Source: Sphingobium bisphenolivorans (GTDB taxonomy: Bacteria > Pseudomonadota > Alphaproteobacteria > Sphingomonadales > Sphingomonadaceae). From it: DNA of 64,000 bases. Shown in pieces: positions 9,634 to 20,588 of the stretch. The stretch covers positions 248,001-312,000 of the forward strand of contig NZ_ASTG01000001.1 of NCBI RefSeq assembly GCF_000412635.1, given 5' to 3'. Every line of letters begins with the position of its first letter. Positions within the stretch are counted from its first letter, which is position 1. A program made the translations under genes and the position numbers. The notes under the pieces are model-generated. The model searched no databases. It was not told the origin of the DNA and worked only from the letters and a program-made list of their open reading frames with translations.

Positions 9634-10355
9634 TCGGACAAGCTCATGCGGAAGGGCGTGAAGTCGGTGCCCTCGTCATATACGTCCAGCCCCTCGGCCC
9701 GCTTCAGGTTGCCGACCACCACATAGGTCACCGGCGTGAGCACCGCTTCCCACGTCACCTTCATCAGCCAGTTCGTGACCATGACCGTCAGCACCTGCGC
9801 ATTGGTCCAGTCGCCGTAGAAAGCCAGCGGATAGAAGAAGAGGCTGTCGACACCCTGCCCGACGATGGTCGACCCGATCGTCCGCATCCACAAATGCTTG
9901 CCCTGCGTCAGCAGCTTCATCTTCGCGAGGACGAAGCTGTTGGCGAATTCGCCGGCCCAAAAGGCGGTCACCGACGCGAAGACGATCCGCCACGTGCTGC
10001 CGAACACCGCCTCATAGGCCTTCTGATCCGGCCAGCCCTCTGCCGGGGGAAGCTGAACCACGACCCAGCTCATCAGGGCCATGAACAGCATCGCGCCGAA
10101 GCCCGCCCACACGCAGCGCCGCGCGCGGGCATAGCCATAGACCTCCGTCAGCACATCGCCCAGCACATAGCCGAGCGGGAAGAAGAGGATGCCCGCGCCG
10201 AAGGTAATCCCGCCCAGCGTCGAAAGCTTGGCCGCGCCGATCAGGTTGGACAGCAGCAAAATGGCGACAAACGCCGCCATGAAGAAATCGAAATAGCCCA
10301 GCGGACGCGCGCCAAGCGCCCCGGCATCGATTTTCCTTACCCCCTGATCGGTCAT
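9618..10355 (-). CDS. Queuosine precursor transporter (YhhQ/VUT family)
   Basis: Integral membrane protein of the ECF-like VUT family. The E. coli member YhhQ imports queuosine precursors such as preQ0/preQ1. It has about six hydrophobic segments, beginning [20 protein letters not shown], and the family-typical run [24 protein letters not shown] 10355 (MTDQGVRK) is preferred, giving 245 aa; earlier in-frame codons reach 10400 and would overlap the likely tRNA-Arg promoter less comfortably. The substrate is inferred from the family only. Confidence 0.85.
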   Translation of the reverse strand: MTDQGVRKIDAGALGARPLGYFDFFMAAFVAILLLSNLIGAAKLSTLGGITFGAGILFFPLGYVLGDVLTEVYGYARARRCVWAGFGAMLFMALMSWVVVQLPPAEGWPDQKAYEAVFGSTWRIVFASVTAFWAGEFANSFVLAKMKLLTQGKHLWMRTIGSTIVGQGVDSLFFYPLAFYGDWTNAQVLTVMVTNWLMKVTWEAVLTPVTYVVVGNLKRAEGLDVYDEGTDFTPFRMSLSDQTSG

Positions 10356-10402
10356 GGCCCCTTGCATAAATGCCGGATCGCCAAATGCAATGCCACGCAT
10401 GA

Positions 10403-10431
10403 TTGCACCGGCGACGAAGCCCGGCTATCGA
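10403..10431 (+). promoter_or_regulatory. Probable promoter of tRNA-Arg
   Basis: TTGCAC (10403-10408) and TATCGA (10426-10431) are separated by exactly 17 bases and end 9 bases before the mature tRNA. The spacing and position fit a vegetative promoter; the -10 is a weak match. Confidence 0.4.
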
Positions 10432-10440
10432 GCCGCTGAC

Positions 10441-10517
10441 GGCCCCGTAGCTCAGCTGGATAGAGCATTCGCCTTCTAAGCGAATGGTCACAGGTTCGAA
10501 TCCTGTCGGGGTCGCCA
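10441..10517 (+). tRNA. tRNA-Arg (anticodon TCT)
   Basis: A complete 77-base cloverleaf. The acceptor stem GGCCCCG pairs with CGGGGTC with one G-T pair. The D arm is GCTC/GAGC. The anticodon stem TTCGC/GCGAA encloses the loop CTTCTAA with anticodon TCT, which reads AGA. The T arm ACAGG-TTCGAAT-CCTGT is perfect. CCA is encoded. AGA is a rare codon in such GC-rich genomes. Confidence 0.97.
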
Positions 10518-10538
10518 TCACCGCCGCTCGGCGTTGCG

Positions 10539-10889
10539 CTATTCGCCGTCCAGCGCGCTGTCGAACGGCCGCGCCCGCAGCAGCAGGTCATCGGTCACGA
10601 TCATGGTGAAGATGGGGTCCGCATCGGGCGGCACTTCAGCGATCGCATCGACGAAGGCGGCGCGCGTCTCGGGTTCGTCATAGACCATCTTCTGGTCGAA
10701 CGCCGCGCGCCAGGTCGCCTCGTCCGGCCACTCGGCATAGCCCACGAACCGGCCGTCCGCATCGCGATGCAGGCGCGAGCCATAGCTGCCATATTTCTCG
10801 CGGATCAGGTCCGTTCCGCGCCGCCACGCCGCGCGGAACTGCTCCTCCTTGCCGGGATAAACCCGCCACCAATAGACCGCGATGAACAT
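10539..10889 (-). CDS. Small dimeric alpha/beta-barrel (ABM-like) protein
   Basis: A 116-residue protein that resembles the antibiotic-biosynthesis-monooxygenase/stress-response barrel superfamily. It opens MFIAVYWWRVYPGKEEQFRAAW, a beta strand followed by a helix with the typical PGKE(E/D) turn; GRFVGYAEWPDEATWRAAF is a second such unit. Members act as small monooxygenases or have unknown roles, and no specific substrate can be assigned. Its ribosome site GGAGAG lies inside a perfect 7-bp hairpin (10894-10913), which may restrict translation. It lies between tRNA-Arg and fsa. Confidence 0.7.
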   Translation of the reverse strand: MFIAVYWWRVYPGKEEQFRAAWRRGTDLIREKYGSYGSRLHRDADGRFVGYAEWPDEATWRAAFDQKMVYDEPETRAAFVDAIAEVPPDADPIFTMIVTDDLLLRARPFDSALDGE

Positions 10890-10893
10890 CGGC

Positions 10894-10913
10894 TCTCTCC
10901 TTCACCGGAGAGA
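10894..10913 (-). promoter_or_regulatory. Hairpin enclosing the ribosome-binding site of the ABM-like gene
   Basis: TCTCTCC (10894-10900) pairs perfectly with GGAGAGA (10907-10913) around a 6-base loop. On the mRNA the arm nearer the gene is the GGAGAGA ribosome site, 4 bases before the ATG at 10889. The site would be hidden when the hairpin forms. Any regulatory role is inference. Confidence 0.45.
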
Positions 10914-10945
10914 ATGATGCGCAGCGCGAGAGGTTGCGACACCCC

Positions 10946-11020
10946 TTTTCACCGTTCGTATCGAGCGAAATCGAGACACGTCATGCGCGGCTTCTCGACT
11001 ACGCTCGAAGCGAACTGGAA
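10946..11020. repeat. Dispersed intergenic inverted repeat (CGTTCG...GAGC type)
   Basis: The left arm, about 10952-10980, includes CGTTCGTATCGAGCGAAAT. The right arm, about 10987-11018, includes TCTCGACTACGCTCGAAGCG and is its imperfect reverse complement. The element fills most of the gap between fsa and the ABM-like gene, so it lies downstream of fsa. A related single arm lies between pstC and pstA. Confidence 0.65.
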
Positions 11021-11028
11021 TATTGCGG

Positions 11029-11682
11029 TTACAGAACCGACTGACCCGTCTTCTCCCAATCCGCCAGGAAGCCCGCGATGCCCTTCTCGGTCAGCACATG
11101 GTTGAACAGCGCCTTGATGACCGAAGGCGGCGCAGTCATCACGTCGGCGCCGATCTTGGCGCTTTCCAGTACGTGGATGGGATGGCGCACGCTCGCGACC
11201 AGGATTTCCGTGTCGAAGGCATAATTGTCATAGATGAGGCGGATATCCTCGATCAGCTTCATGCCGTCGAAGCCATTATCGTCATGACGGCCGACGAAGG
11301 GCGAGATGAAGCTCGCGCCCGCCTTCGCCGCGAGCAGCGCCTGATTGGCCGAGAAGCAGAGGGTGACGTTGACCAGCACGCCTTCGCTCGTCAGCGCCTT
11401 GCAGGTCTTGAGGCCGTCGATCGTCAGCGGCACCTTGATGCACACATTGTCGGCAATCTTCCGCAGGACGGCGGCTTCCTTCATCATCGTCTCATGATCA
11501 AGCGCGACCACCTCCGCCGACACAGGACCATCCACCAGGCCGCAGATTTCCTCGACGACTTCCAGGAACTTGCGGCCAGACTTGTGGATCAGCGATGGGT
11601 TGGTGGTGACGCCATCCAGCAGGCCGGTCGCGGCCAGATCGCGGATTTCATTGGTGTCAGCGGTGTCGACGAAGAATTTCAT
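11029..11682 (-). CDS. fsa: Fructose-6-phosphate aldolase / small transaldolase
   Basis: Class I aldolase of the short transaldolase family (TalC/Fsa). It interconverts F6P with dihydroxyacetone plus glyceraldehyde-3-phosphate, or acts as a transaldolase. The 217 aa open [16 protein letters not shown], with GVTTNPSL near the N-terminus and the likely Schiff-base lysine K83 in CIKVPLT. The segments [19 protein letters not shown] and [10 protein letters not shown] complete the barrel. Which activity dominates cannot be read from sequence. Confidence 0.92.
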   Translation of the reverse strand: MKFFVDTADTNEIRDLAATGLLDGVTTNPSLIHKSGRKFLEVVEEICGLVDGPVSAEVVALDHETMMKEAAVLRKIADNVCIKVPLTIDGLKTCKALTSEGVLVNVTLCFSANQALLAAKAGASFISPFVGRHDDNGFDGMKLIEDIRLIYDNYAFDTEILVASVRHPIHVLESAKIGADVMTAPPSVIKALFNHVLTEKGIAGFLADWEKTGQSVL

Positions 11683-11825
11683 AAGTAGCGCTCCGAAAGG
11701 AGGGGGTCAGCGAATCGCGTTCCCTTTAGCGGCTGGCAGGCAGATTAGCCATTATTGCCGCAGCATGGCCGTTGCGTTTGGGCATAGCGACATTATCAGG
11801 GCGGCACCTTACCAAAGGACCGAAC

Positions 11826-12491
11826 ATGCTCCGCACCTTGCGCCCACGCCACATATCGGGCGCGCTTCTGGCCTATGCGCTTCTGAGGCCGCTTTCCGCC
11901 GCCGCTGCGGACGACGAAACCCAGGCGTGGCTCACCGAATCGGTCGTTATCCGGGCGAGCGCCGCCGATACCATCGGCATCGACTCCAGCCAGCGCTTCC
12001 GCAGCGGCCGGGCTAATGGCGAACAGCAGACGGTGCGGGTGCTGCTCGATCATGGCGTTGCTCCAGGCCTGCTGATCGGCGGCGGCCTTGCCTATTTTCG
12101 ATCTGCGGCCGAACAGGAACTGCGCTTCTTCGAGCAGGCGACGTTCACGCGCGGCGTCTTCCTCGCCCGCGCCCGGCTGGAGCAGCGCTATTTCGACACG
12201 GCGGAGCGGCCCGGATGGCGGTTGCGCCAGCGCCTCCAGGCAGCGATCCCGCTCGGCTCTCGGAAGGCGCCCACCCTCATCGCCGCAACCGAATTCTTCT
12301 TCCAGCTGAACCGCGCACGCCCAAGCGACAAGACGGGCCTCGCCACGATGCGCCAGCAGATCGGTCTGCGCCAGCCGCTGAGCAAAGCGCTTGACCTGCA
12401 ATTCCTCTATATGCGGCAGCAGACATTCCGCGATCGGCGCCCCGATACCGTCTCCCATATCCCCTGGGCGACGCTGACCTGGAAAATCTGA
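11826..12491 (+). CDS. DUF2490-type exported protein
   Basis: A 221-residue protein with an N-terminal signal peptide (hydrophobic run ending near LSAAAADDETQAW). It then shows alternating strands rich in Arg and aromatic residues, ending in a C-terminal WATLTWKI strand, as in small outer-membrane beta-barrels. It resembles the DUF2490 family, whose function is unknown. The ATG at 11826 is preferred over an upstream TTG at 11772 because it gives the signal peptide directly. It precedes priA by 45 bases; a functional link is not evident. Confidence 0.7.
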   Translation: MLRTLRPRHISGALLAYALLRPLSAAAADDETQAWLTESVVIRASAADTIGIDSSQRFRSGRANGEQQTVRVLLDHGVAPGLLIGGGLAYFRSAAEQELRFFEQATFTRGVFLARARLEQRYFDTAERPGWRLRQRLQAAIPLGSRKAPTLIAATEFFFQLNRARPSDKTGLATMRQQIGLRQPLSKALDLQFLYMRQQTFRDRRPDTVSHIPWATLTWKI

Positions 12492-12536
12492 ACGGCGTGC
12501 CTTGCCTCCCCCGTCCGGCCCGGTAGGGAGGGGCAG

Positions 12537-14708
12537 ATGAGTTCACGCGCCCGCGTCATCCTGCTGAACGCTGCCCTGGGGCCGCTCGATTATCGCGTGC
12601 CGCAGGGCATGAGCGTCGGGCCGGGAAGCATCGTCGTCGCCCCCCTCGGGCCGCGCCAGATCGTCGGCGTCGTGTGGGATGAAGGCAGCTTTCCCGACAT
12701 CGAGACGGTCGGCGACAATCGCCTGCGCAACCTTGCCGGGGTGATCGATGCCCCGCCTGTGCCGGAAACGGTGCGCCGCCTGATCGAGTGGACGGCCGAT
12801 TATTATCTTGCTCCGGTTGCGGGCGTGCTGCGCATGACGCTTGCCTCCATGGCCGCGCTGGAAGGGGCGCGCACCGTGATCGAATATCGCGCGACGGGCG
12901 ACCTGCCCGACCGCATGACTGAACAGCGCGCACAGGCGATGGAGCGGATCGGCGAGCGGCAGGGGCTGATCCGCGAACTGGCGATGATCGGGGGCGTCAG
13001 CGACGCTGTGATCCGCGGGCTGGTGAAGGCCGGCGCGCTGGATGCGGTGGAGGTCAGCATCGACACCCCCTTCCCCGCGCCCGATCCCAACCATGCGCCA
13101 CCCGCCCTTTCCGACGGTCAGGCCACCGCCGCCGCACAATTTGTCAGCGCTGTAGAAAGCCGGGCCTTTGCGCCCTTCCTGCTCGACGGCGTCACCGGAT
13201 CGGGCAAGACGGAGGTATATTTCGAAGCCATCGCCGCCGCCGTCCGCGCCGGGCGGCAAGTGCTCGTCCTGCTCCCCGAAATCGCCCTGACCGAGCCCTT
13301 TCTCGAGCGCTTCGAAAAGCGCTTCGGCACCGTGCCCGTCAGCTGGCACAGCGGCCTGCGCCAGTCGGAGCGCCGCCGCGCCTGGCGCGCCATCGCTGCC
13401 GGCGAAGCCGCCGTCGTGGTCGGCGCCCGGTCCGCCCTGTTCATGCCCTACCCCAATCTCGGCCTCATCGTCGTCGATGAAGCGCATGAGGCAAGCTTCA
13501 AGCAGGAGGACGGCGTCCACTATCATGCCCGCGATGTGGCGGTGATGCGCGGCCTGATCGAGAAATTCCCCGTCATCCTCGCCTCCGCCACGCCCGCCAT
13601 CGAAACCCGGCATCAGGTCGACCTTGGCCGTTATACCGAGATCAAGCTGCCCTCGCGCTTCGGCGGGGCGGAGATGCCGGGGATAGAGGGCGTCAATCTG
13701 CTCACCGATCCGCCCGAGCGCGGCCGCTGGATCGCCCCGCCGCTGGTCCGCGCGATCGACGAGACGTTGGAAAAGGGCGAGCAAAGCCTGCTCTTCCTCA
13801 ACCGGCGCGGCTATGCGCCGCTGACCCTCTGCCGCCATTGCGGTTACCGTTTCCAGTGCCCCAACTGCACCGCCTGGATGGTCGAGCACCGGCTGACGAA
13901 GCGCCTCGCCTGCCATCATTGCGGCCATGTCGTGCCCTCCCCCCGTTTCTGCCCGGACTGCAAGGAGGAGGACAGCCTGGTCGCCTGCGGCCCCGGGGTC
14001 GAGCGAATCGCCGACGAGGTAAAGGCGCTCTGGCCGCAGGCGCGCACCGCCATCGTCACCTCCGACACCCTCTGGTCGCCCGCCAAAGTCGCCGAGTTCG
14101 TGAAGTCGGTGGAGGCAGGCGCGGTCGACATCATTATCGGCACACAGTTGGTGACGAAGGGCTATCATTTCCCCAACCTGACCCTTGTGGGCGTGATCGA
14201 CGCGGACCTCGGCCTTGAAGGCGGCGACCTGCGCGCGGCGGAGCGCACCTTCCAGCAGATCGTGCAGGTCGCCGGACGAGCCGGGCGCGGTCAAAAGCCC
14301 GGCCGCGTCTTCATCCAGACCCGCATGCCCGAAGCGGAAGTGATCCAGGCGCTCATCGCGGGGGACACGGAGCGCTTCTATGACGTGGAGACGGAGAACC
14401 GACGCCGCGCCAACGCCCCGCCCTTCGGCCGCTTTGCCGCGATCATCGTGTCGAGCGAGGATGCCGACGAAGCTGCGCAGGTCGCGCGACTGATCGGCAA
14501 GTCCGCCCCGCTGATCGACGGCATGCGCGTCTATGGCCCTGCCCCCGCGCCGCTCTCCGTCCTGCGTGGCCGCCATCGCCATCGGCTGCTCATTCACGCA
14601 ACCAGGGCGACAGACGTGCAGGGCGCGATCCGCGAGTGGCTTGGCAACCTCAGCTGGAAGTCGAATACGCGGGTAGCGGTGGACGTCGATCCCTACAGCT
14701 TCATGTGA
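12537..14708 (+). CDS. priA: Primosomal replication restart helicase PriA
   Basis: A 3'-to-5' helicase that reloads the replisome at stalled forks. The N-terminal DNA-binding domain is followed by the helicase core: Walker A GVTGSGKTEVY, DEAH box VVDEAHEASFK and motif III SATPAIET. A zinc-binding insert carries eight cysteines, CRHCGYRFQCPNC and CHHCGHVVPSPRFCPDC. Motif VI is QVAGRAGRG. At 723 aa it is full length. Its stop overlaps the next start as TGATG. Confidence 0.96.
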   Translation: MSSRARVILLNAALGPLDYRVPQGMSVGPGSIVVAPLGPRQIVGVVWDEGSFPDIETVGDNRLRNLAGVIDAPPVPETVRRLIEWTADYYLAPVAGVLRMTLASMAALEGARTVIEYRATGDLPDRMTEQRAQAMERIGERQGLIRELAMIGGVSDAVIRGLVKAGALDAVEVSIDTPFPAPDPNHAPPALSDGQATAAAQFVSAVESRAFAPFLLDGVTGSGKTEVYFEAIAAAVRAGRQVLVLLPEIALTEPFLERFEKRFGTVPVSWHSGLRQSERRRAWRAIAAGEAAVVVGARSALFMPYPNLGLIVVDEAHEASFKQEDGVHYHARDVAVMRGLIEKFPVILASATPAIETRHQVDLGRYTEIKLPSRFGGAEMPGIEGVNLLTDPPERGRWIAPPLVRAIDETLEKGEQSLLFLNRRGYAPLTLCRHCGYRFQCPNCTAWMVEHRLTKRLACHHCGHVVPSPRFCPDCKEEDSLVACGPGVERIADEVKALWPQARTAIVTSDTLWSPAKVAEFVKSVEAGAVDIIIGTQLVTKGYHFPNLTLVGVIDADLGLEGGDLRAAERTFQQIVQVAGRAGRGQKPGRVFIQTRMPEAEVIQALIAGDTERFYDVETENRRRANAPPFGRFAAIIVSSEDADEAAQVARLIGKSAPLIDGMRVYGPAPAPLSVLRGRHRHRLLIHATRATDVQGAIREWLGNLSWKSNTRVAVDVDPYSFM

Positions 14709-14857
14709 TGGAAAGCCCCTGCGTCAACATTTGCCGCCTCGACAAGGCGAAACGCGTCTGCACCGGCTGCGGCCGCACCACCGATGAGATCGCCCGCTGG
14801 CGCGGCATGAGCAAGGCGCAGCGACGTGCGATCATGGAGCGGCTGAAGCCCTGCTAA
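14708..14857 (+). CDS. DUF1289 small cysteine-rich protein
   Basis: A 49-residue protein of the DUF1289 family: MESPCVNICRLDKAKRVCTG, then CGRTTDEIARWRGMSKAQR. The four cysteines in CxxxC...CxxC spacing suggest a small metal-binding fold. Its start overlaps the priA stop (TGATG), so translation is coupled to priA. Its last bases overlap the convergent ada gene by 4. The family function is unknown. Confidence 0.85.
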   Translation: MESPCVNICRLDKAKRVCTGCGRTTDEIARWRGMSKAQRRAIMERLKPC

Positions 14858-15906
14858 CCGCGCCCTTCCCGCTCCAGCAGCGCCTTCTTCCGTTCAAGGC
14901 CATAGGCATAGCCGCCAAGGCTTCCATCGCTCCGCAACACCCGATGGCATGGGATCAGCACCGCAAGCCCGTTGTCGCCGCACGCCGTCCCCGCTGCCCT
15001 GACCGCACTCGGCCTGCCGATCGACGCGGCAATCTGGCCGTAGGTGCGCGTCTCGCCGGGAGGAATGGCGCGCAAAGCCGTCCAGACCGCCTGCTGAAAC
15101 GCCGTCCCGCTGACGTCCATCGGCAGGTCGATCGGCTGGGAAGGATCATCGATCAGCCGCGCCACCTGGTTCCCCAGCGCTTCCAGCGCTTCATCGGCAG
15201 GGAGTAGCTCGGCCCTGGGAAAGCGGGCGCGCAAGTCCGATTCGTTCTCGTCAAAGCTGATCCGGCAAAGCCCCTTGCGCGTCGCGGCGATCAGGGCGGG
15301 GCCGAGGTTCGTCTCCACCACCATATGGCGGATGGCGACGCCTTGCCCGCCATTCTTCCATGCGCTCGGCGGCATGCCGAGGTGCCGATCGGCATCGGCA
15401 TAGGCACGGCTCGGCGCATTATAGCCGGCTCCATAAATCGCATCCGTCACACTTCCGTCCTCCGCCAAGGCCGCCTTCAACCGTTCCGTGCGTACGCTGC
15501 GGGCATAAGCCGCAGGCGTCAGCCCCATTTCGCGCTTGAACAGCCTATGGAAATGATGCGGCGCATAGCCGGCACGGGCGGCAATCTCCTCCAGCGTCGG
15601 AGGCGCCTCAGCCGCCACAATGAACGCTTGGGCAGCCTCCACCGCGAGCCGATCGCGCCCGACCTCGTCGGGCCGGCACCGCAAGCAGGCGCGAAAACCC
15701 GCCGCCTGCGCCGCCGCAGGATCGGCGAAGAAGATCATATTCTCGCGCCGGGGATGCCGCGCCGCGCAGCTTGGCTTGCAGTAAATGCCCGTGGTGCGCA
15801 CCGCGCCAACGAAGCGGCCATCCATGCTCCTGTCGCGCCGCAGGAAGGCTCGCCAGCAGCTTTCGTCATCCGGTTTCGGGGCCTGGAGGTGGGTCATCTC
15901 GTTCAT
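14854..15906 (-). CDS. ada: Ada: methylation-responsive regulator and O6-methylguanine-DNA methyltransferase
   Basis: Adaptive-response protein of three parts in 350 aa. The N-terminal zinc domain carries the cysteines of YCKPSC and CLRC that take methyl from phosphotriesters. An AraC-type helix-turn-helix follows (EEIAARAGYAPHHFHRLFKR). The C-terminal methyltransferase has the active site PCHRV and the flank GSLGGYAYGLERKKALL. All key residues are present. In E. coli the self-methylated protein activates its own gene. It converges with the DUF1289 gene. Confidence 0.94.
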   Translation of the reverse strand: MNEMTHLQAPKPDDESCWRAFLRRDRSMDGRFVGAVRTTGIYCKPSCAARHPRRENMIFFADPAAAQAAGFRACLRCRPDEVGRDRLAVEAAQAFIVAAEAPPTLEEIAARAGYAPHHFHRLFKREMGLTPAAYARSVRTERLKAALAEDGSVTDAIYGAGYNAPSRAYADADRHLGMPPSAWKNGGQGVAIRHMVVETNLGPALIAATRKGLCRISFDENESDLRARFPRAELLPADEALEALGNQVARLIDDPSQPIDLPMDVSGTAFQQAVWTALRAIPPGETRTYGQIAASIGRPSAVRAAGTACGDNGLAVLIPCHRVLRSDGSLGGYAYGLERKKALLEREGRG

Positions 15907-16007
15907 AGATTAGAACATAGCCCACCCTTCGTCGCCAAGCTTCCCGTCCCTTGCGCTCAAAACCGGCGATTCGCGCATTTCCGATTGCCTCAGATCAACC
16001 ATCGCAT

Positions 16008-17558
16008 ATGAATGCGCGAAATATGGTCGTTCTTTTCCGCCTCTTGCTGCTTCTGTTCGCCACCGCCCTGCCGCTGACGGCGCGGGCCGAACAGCAGGAC
16101 ATTGCCGCCGCCGCGCGCGGCGTGGTCCGGGTGGTGCTGGTCGCGACCAACGGCAATGACGCCTATTTCGTCGGCCATGGCAGCGGTTTTGCCGTTGCGC
16201 CCGACAAGATCATCACCAATGCCCATGTGGTCGAGCTGACCCGCGAGGAGAAGAATCTCGTCATCGGCGTCATCCCCTCGGAGGGGACGAAAACCTACGG
16301 CGGGCGGATCATCGCCTTTTCTCCGGGCAATGACCTTGCCCTCATCCAGCTGGAAGAAGGCCGGTTGCCCGTCAGCACCTTCTACGCCGGGGCGGTCAGC
16401 GACGGACAGCATGTCACCGCGATCGGCTATCCCGGCACAGTCGACCGCGCGCAGGGGCTTGGCCTGCGACAGATGGTCGAGCCGCTTGGCACGGTGAAGA
16501 CCACTGGCACCGTCTCCTCCGGCCGCTCCAGTCGGAGTTTCGATACGCTGCTGCACACCGCGCCTCTCGCCGCTGGCAACAGCGGAGGGCCGCTGGTCGA
16601 TGATTGCGGCCGCGTGCTCGGCGTCAACAGCTTTGGATCAGTGTCCGACGGCAATGACGCGGAATTCGGATTCGCCGTATCCTGGCGAGAGATCGCCTCC
16701 TTCCTGCGGCAGGCGGGCGTCTCCTCCCTCCACACCGTCGCCCCGTGCCGCTCCATGGCCGAAGCCGACGCGGCACAAGCGACACTCGACCAGCGCGAGG
16801 CGCAGCGGACGGAACAATCCGAACGCTCCCGCAACGATGCGCGCGAAGCCGCGATGGACAAGGCTCGCGACACCGCCGAACGGGAAGTCATCTCCGCGCG
16901 CGAAAACGCGATGGCGGGCGCGGCGGTGCTGCTCGCGCTTTCCGTGCTGGGGCTGGGTGCCGGCGGCCTGTTCTACAGCCAAGGCCGCGAAAGGCGCGCG
17001 ACCTGGTTCCTGGCCGGCGGCGGCATTCTGCTCTTGGCGGCTCTCGGCCTCTTCTTGCTGCGTCCAAGCTTCTCGACCATCGATGAGCGCATCAGATTGC
17101 CCGAGGACCGGAGCGTCACGGGCAACGGCGCTTATGCCTGGGCGGGCGACAATATATGCCGCATCGACCTGGATCGCAGCCGGATCACCGTGTCGCAGCC
17201 CAATGACCTCGCCTTCAACTGGGCCGAAGGCGGCTGCGTCGATGGGGCCACGCAATATGTCTCGTCCGGCACCGGGTGGCAGCGGGCCAGCATTCCCGGT
17301 GAAGGCAATTATGTAACCCTCAGCCGCTTCGAGCCCGCGACCGGCACGCTTAGCGTCCAGCGCTGGCTGCCCGACATCGACACGATGGCCAAGGTGCGCG
17401 CCCTGGCCGGCAAGCGCGAGGTGAAGGGCTGCGGCAGCGATGCTGGACGGCTCGCTTCCATCGCCTCGATTCAGACCGACCTGCGGACAATTTTGCCGGC
17501 CCAGGCCAATGAGCGGCTCGTCTATCATTGCCAGAAGGGCCGGCTCAGCCCGCCTTGA
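16008..17558 (+). CDS. Membrane-anchored trypsin-like serine protease with C-terminal extension
   Basis: A 516-residue protein. A signal peptide (residues 1-26) leads into a trypsin/HtrA-like domain with the full triad: H73 in TNAHVV, D109 in GNDLALI and S192 in AGNSGGPL. No PDZ domain is visible. A charged helical stretch (255-300), probably a coiled coil, precedes two membrane segments (about 303-323 and 332-351) joined by a short Arg-rich loop. The last 165 residues match no family I recognise. Protease and C-terminal domain would both face the periplasm. ATG 16008 is preferred; 16023 is possible. It stands alone upstream of atpH. Confidence 0.8.
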   Translation: MNARNMVVLFRLLLLLFATALPLTARAEQQDIAAAARGVVRVVLVATNGNDAYFVGHGSGFAVAPDKIITNAHVVELTREEKNLVIGVIPSEGTKTYGGRIIAFSPGNDLALIQLEEGRLPVSTFYAGAVSDGQHVTAIGYPGTVDRAQGLGLRQMVEPLGTVKTTGTVSSGRSSRSFDTLLHTAPLAAGNSGGPLVDDCGRVLGVNSFGSVSDGNDAEFGFAVSWREIASFLRQAGVSSLHTVAPCRSMAEADAAQATLDQREAQRTEQSERSRNDAREAAMDKARDTAEREVISARENAMAGAAVLLALSVLGLGAGGLFYSQGRERRATWFLAGGGILLLAALGLFLLRPSFSTIDERIRLPEDRSVTGNGAYAWAGDNICRIDLDRSRITVSQPNDLAFNWAEGGCVDGATQYVSSGTGWQRASIPGEGNYVTLSRFEPATGTLSVQRWLPDIDTMAKVRALAGKREVKGCGSDAGRLASIASIQTDLRTILPAQANERLVYHCQKGRLSPP

Positions 17559-17754
17559 CCTTCCGCATGGCGGGAGTCGCGGCCTGTAAAAACTCAGGCA
17601 AATCGCGATGTTTCCATCCCGCCACATGAATCGTGTTCCATGACTTGCATAGTCATAATCCCGCTGCTAACCGGCCCCCCAACAGGGGAACGGGACGGCA
17701 AGCCGCGCCCCTCTTTTTGCACGACCGGCAAATCTAGTGGAGGACGGTAAGCGC

Positions 17755-19841
<2,087 letters not shown>

Positions 19842-19849
19842 GCAAAGCA

Positions 19850-19932
19850 CCGTCATCCCGGCGCAAGCTGGGATCTCAGGCCGGATAGGACGACCCTGAA
19901 GGCACGAGATGCCAGCTTTCGCTGGCATGACG
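19850..19932. repeat. Dispersed intergenic inverted repeat between atpA and the LysE gene
   Basis: The left arm begins CGTCATCCCGGCGCAAGCTG and the right arm ends GCCAGCTTTCGCTGGCATGA. The arms, about 27 bases each, are reverse complements with roughly five mismatches. Each arm is a small hairpin in itself. It begins 8 bases after the atpA stop, so any terminator-like effect would change the dose of atpG/D/C. It is related to 6206-6305. Confidence 0.7.
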
Positions 19933-19961
19933 GAACAGAGGAAGAGAACCGCTAGTTCGAG

Positions 19962-20588
19962 ATGCTCACCGCCCATTCCCTCCTTGCCTGGACGATCATG
20001 GCGATCGGTCTGGTGCTGCTGCCGGGACCGGACACCATGCTGGTGGCCGGCCACGCGGCGCGGCGCGGGCTCAAGGCAGGCATGGCGGCGATTGGCGGTA
20101 TCCAGCTCGGCGGGCTCTTCTACATGGCGCTGTGCGGCTTTGGCTTCCTCAGCGTCCTGAATGCAGTGCCCGGCCTGTTCATGGCGGTGAAGATTGCAGG
20201 CGCGATCTACCTCGCGTGGCTTGGCCTTTCGATGCTGCGCGGCGCGGTGAAGCCCTCGACGGCGTCGGAAATGCCCAAGCTGCGGATCGGCGGATCGCCC
20301 TTCATGCAGGGTTTCATCAGCACCGTGCTGAACCCGAAGGTCGCGATCTTCTTCCTCGCCGCCCTGCCGCAGTTTGTCGGCACCGGCCCGGAAGCGCCCA
20401 TCCAGGGCATGGCGCTGATCGCGATCGTCTATGCGCTGGGCTTCTTCTGGTGCGCCCTTCTCGCCGCTCTTGCCGTGAAGGCAGGGCGCAAGGTCGGGCA
20501 GAGCAGCGCGATGCGCTGGTTCGAAGGCGCCATGGGCGTCGGTTTCTTTGGTCTTGCGGGCCGTCTGGCCCTTGCTCGGAATATTTGA
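19962..20588 (+). CDS. LysE/RhtB-family amino-acid exporter
   Basis: A 208-residue membrane protein with about six hydrophobic segments and the family signature LLPGPDTMLVAGHAARRGLKAG near the N-terminus, then FISTVLNPKVAIFFLAALPQF. LysE/RhtB proteins export lysine, homoserine, threonine or similar molecules; the substrate here is unknown. It lies between atpA and atpG in the same direction and ends only 3 bases before the atpG start, so it is very probably co-transcribed with the ATP synthase genes. A repeat element lies directly upstream. Base composition resembles its neighbours. Confidence 0.88.
   Translation: MLTAHSLLAWTIMAIGLVLLPGPDTMLVAGHAARRGLKAGMAAIGGIQLGGLFYMALCGFGFLSVLNAVPGLFMAVKIAGAIYLAWLGLSMLRGAVKPSTASEMPKLRIGGSPFMQGFISTVLNPKVAIFFLAALPQFVGTGPEAPIQGMALIAIVYALGFFWCALLAALAVKAGRKVGQSSAMRWFEGAMGVGFFGLAGRLALARNI

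Noticed and set aside
10441-10517. tRNA-Arg as an integration site
   Set aside because: No integrase gene and no duplicate of the tRNA 3' end nearby; the flanking genes look like core genome.
12543-14597. 684-codon open frame on the minus strand
   Set aside because: It is antisense to priA; His/Gly/Asp-rich shadow without recognisable features.
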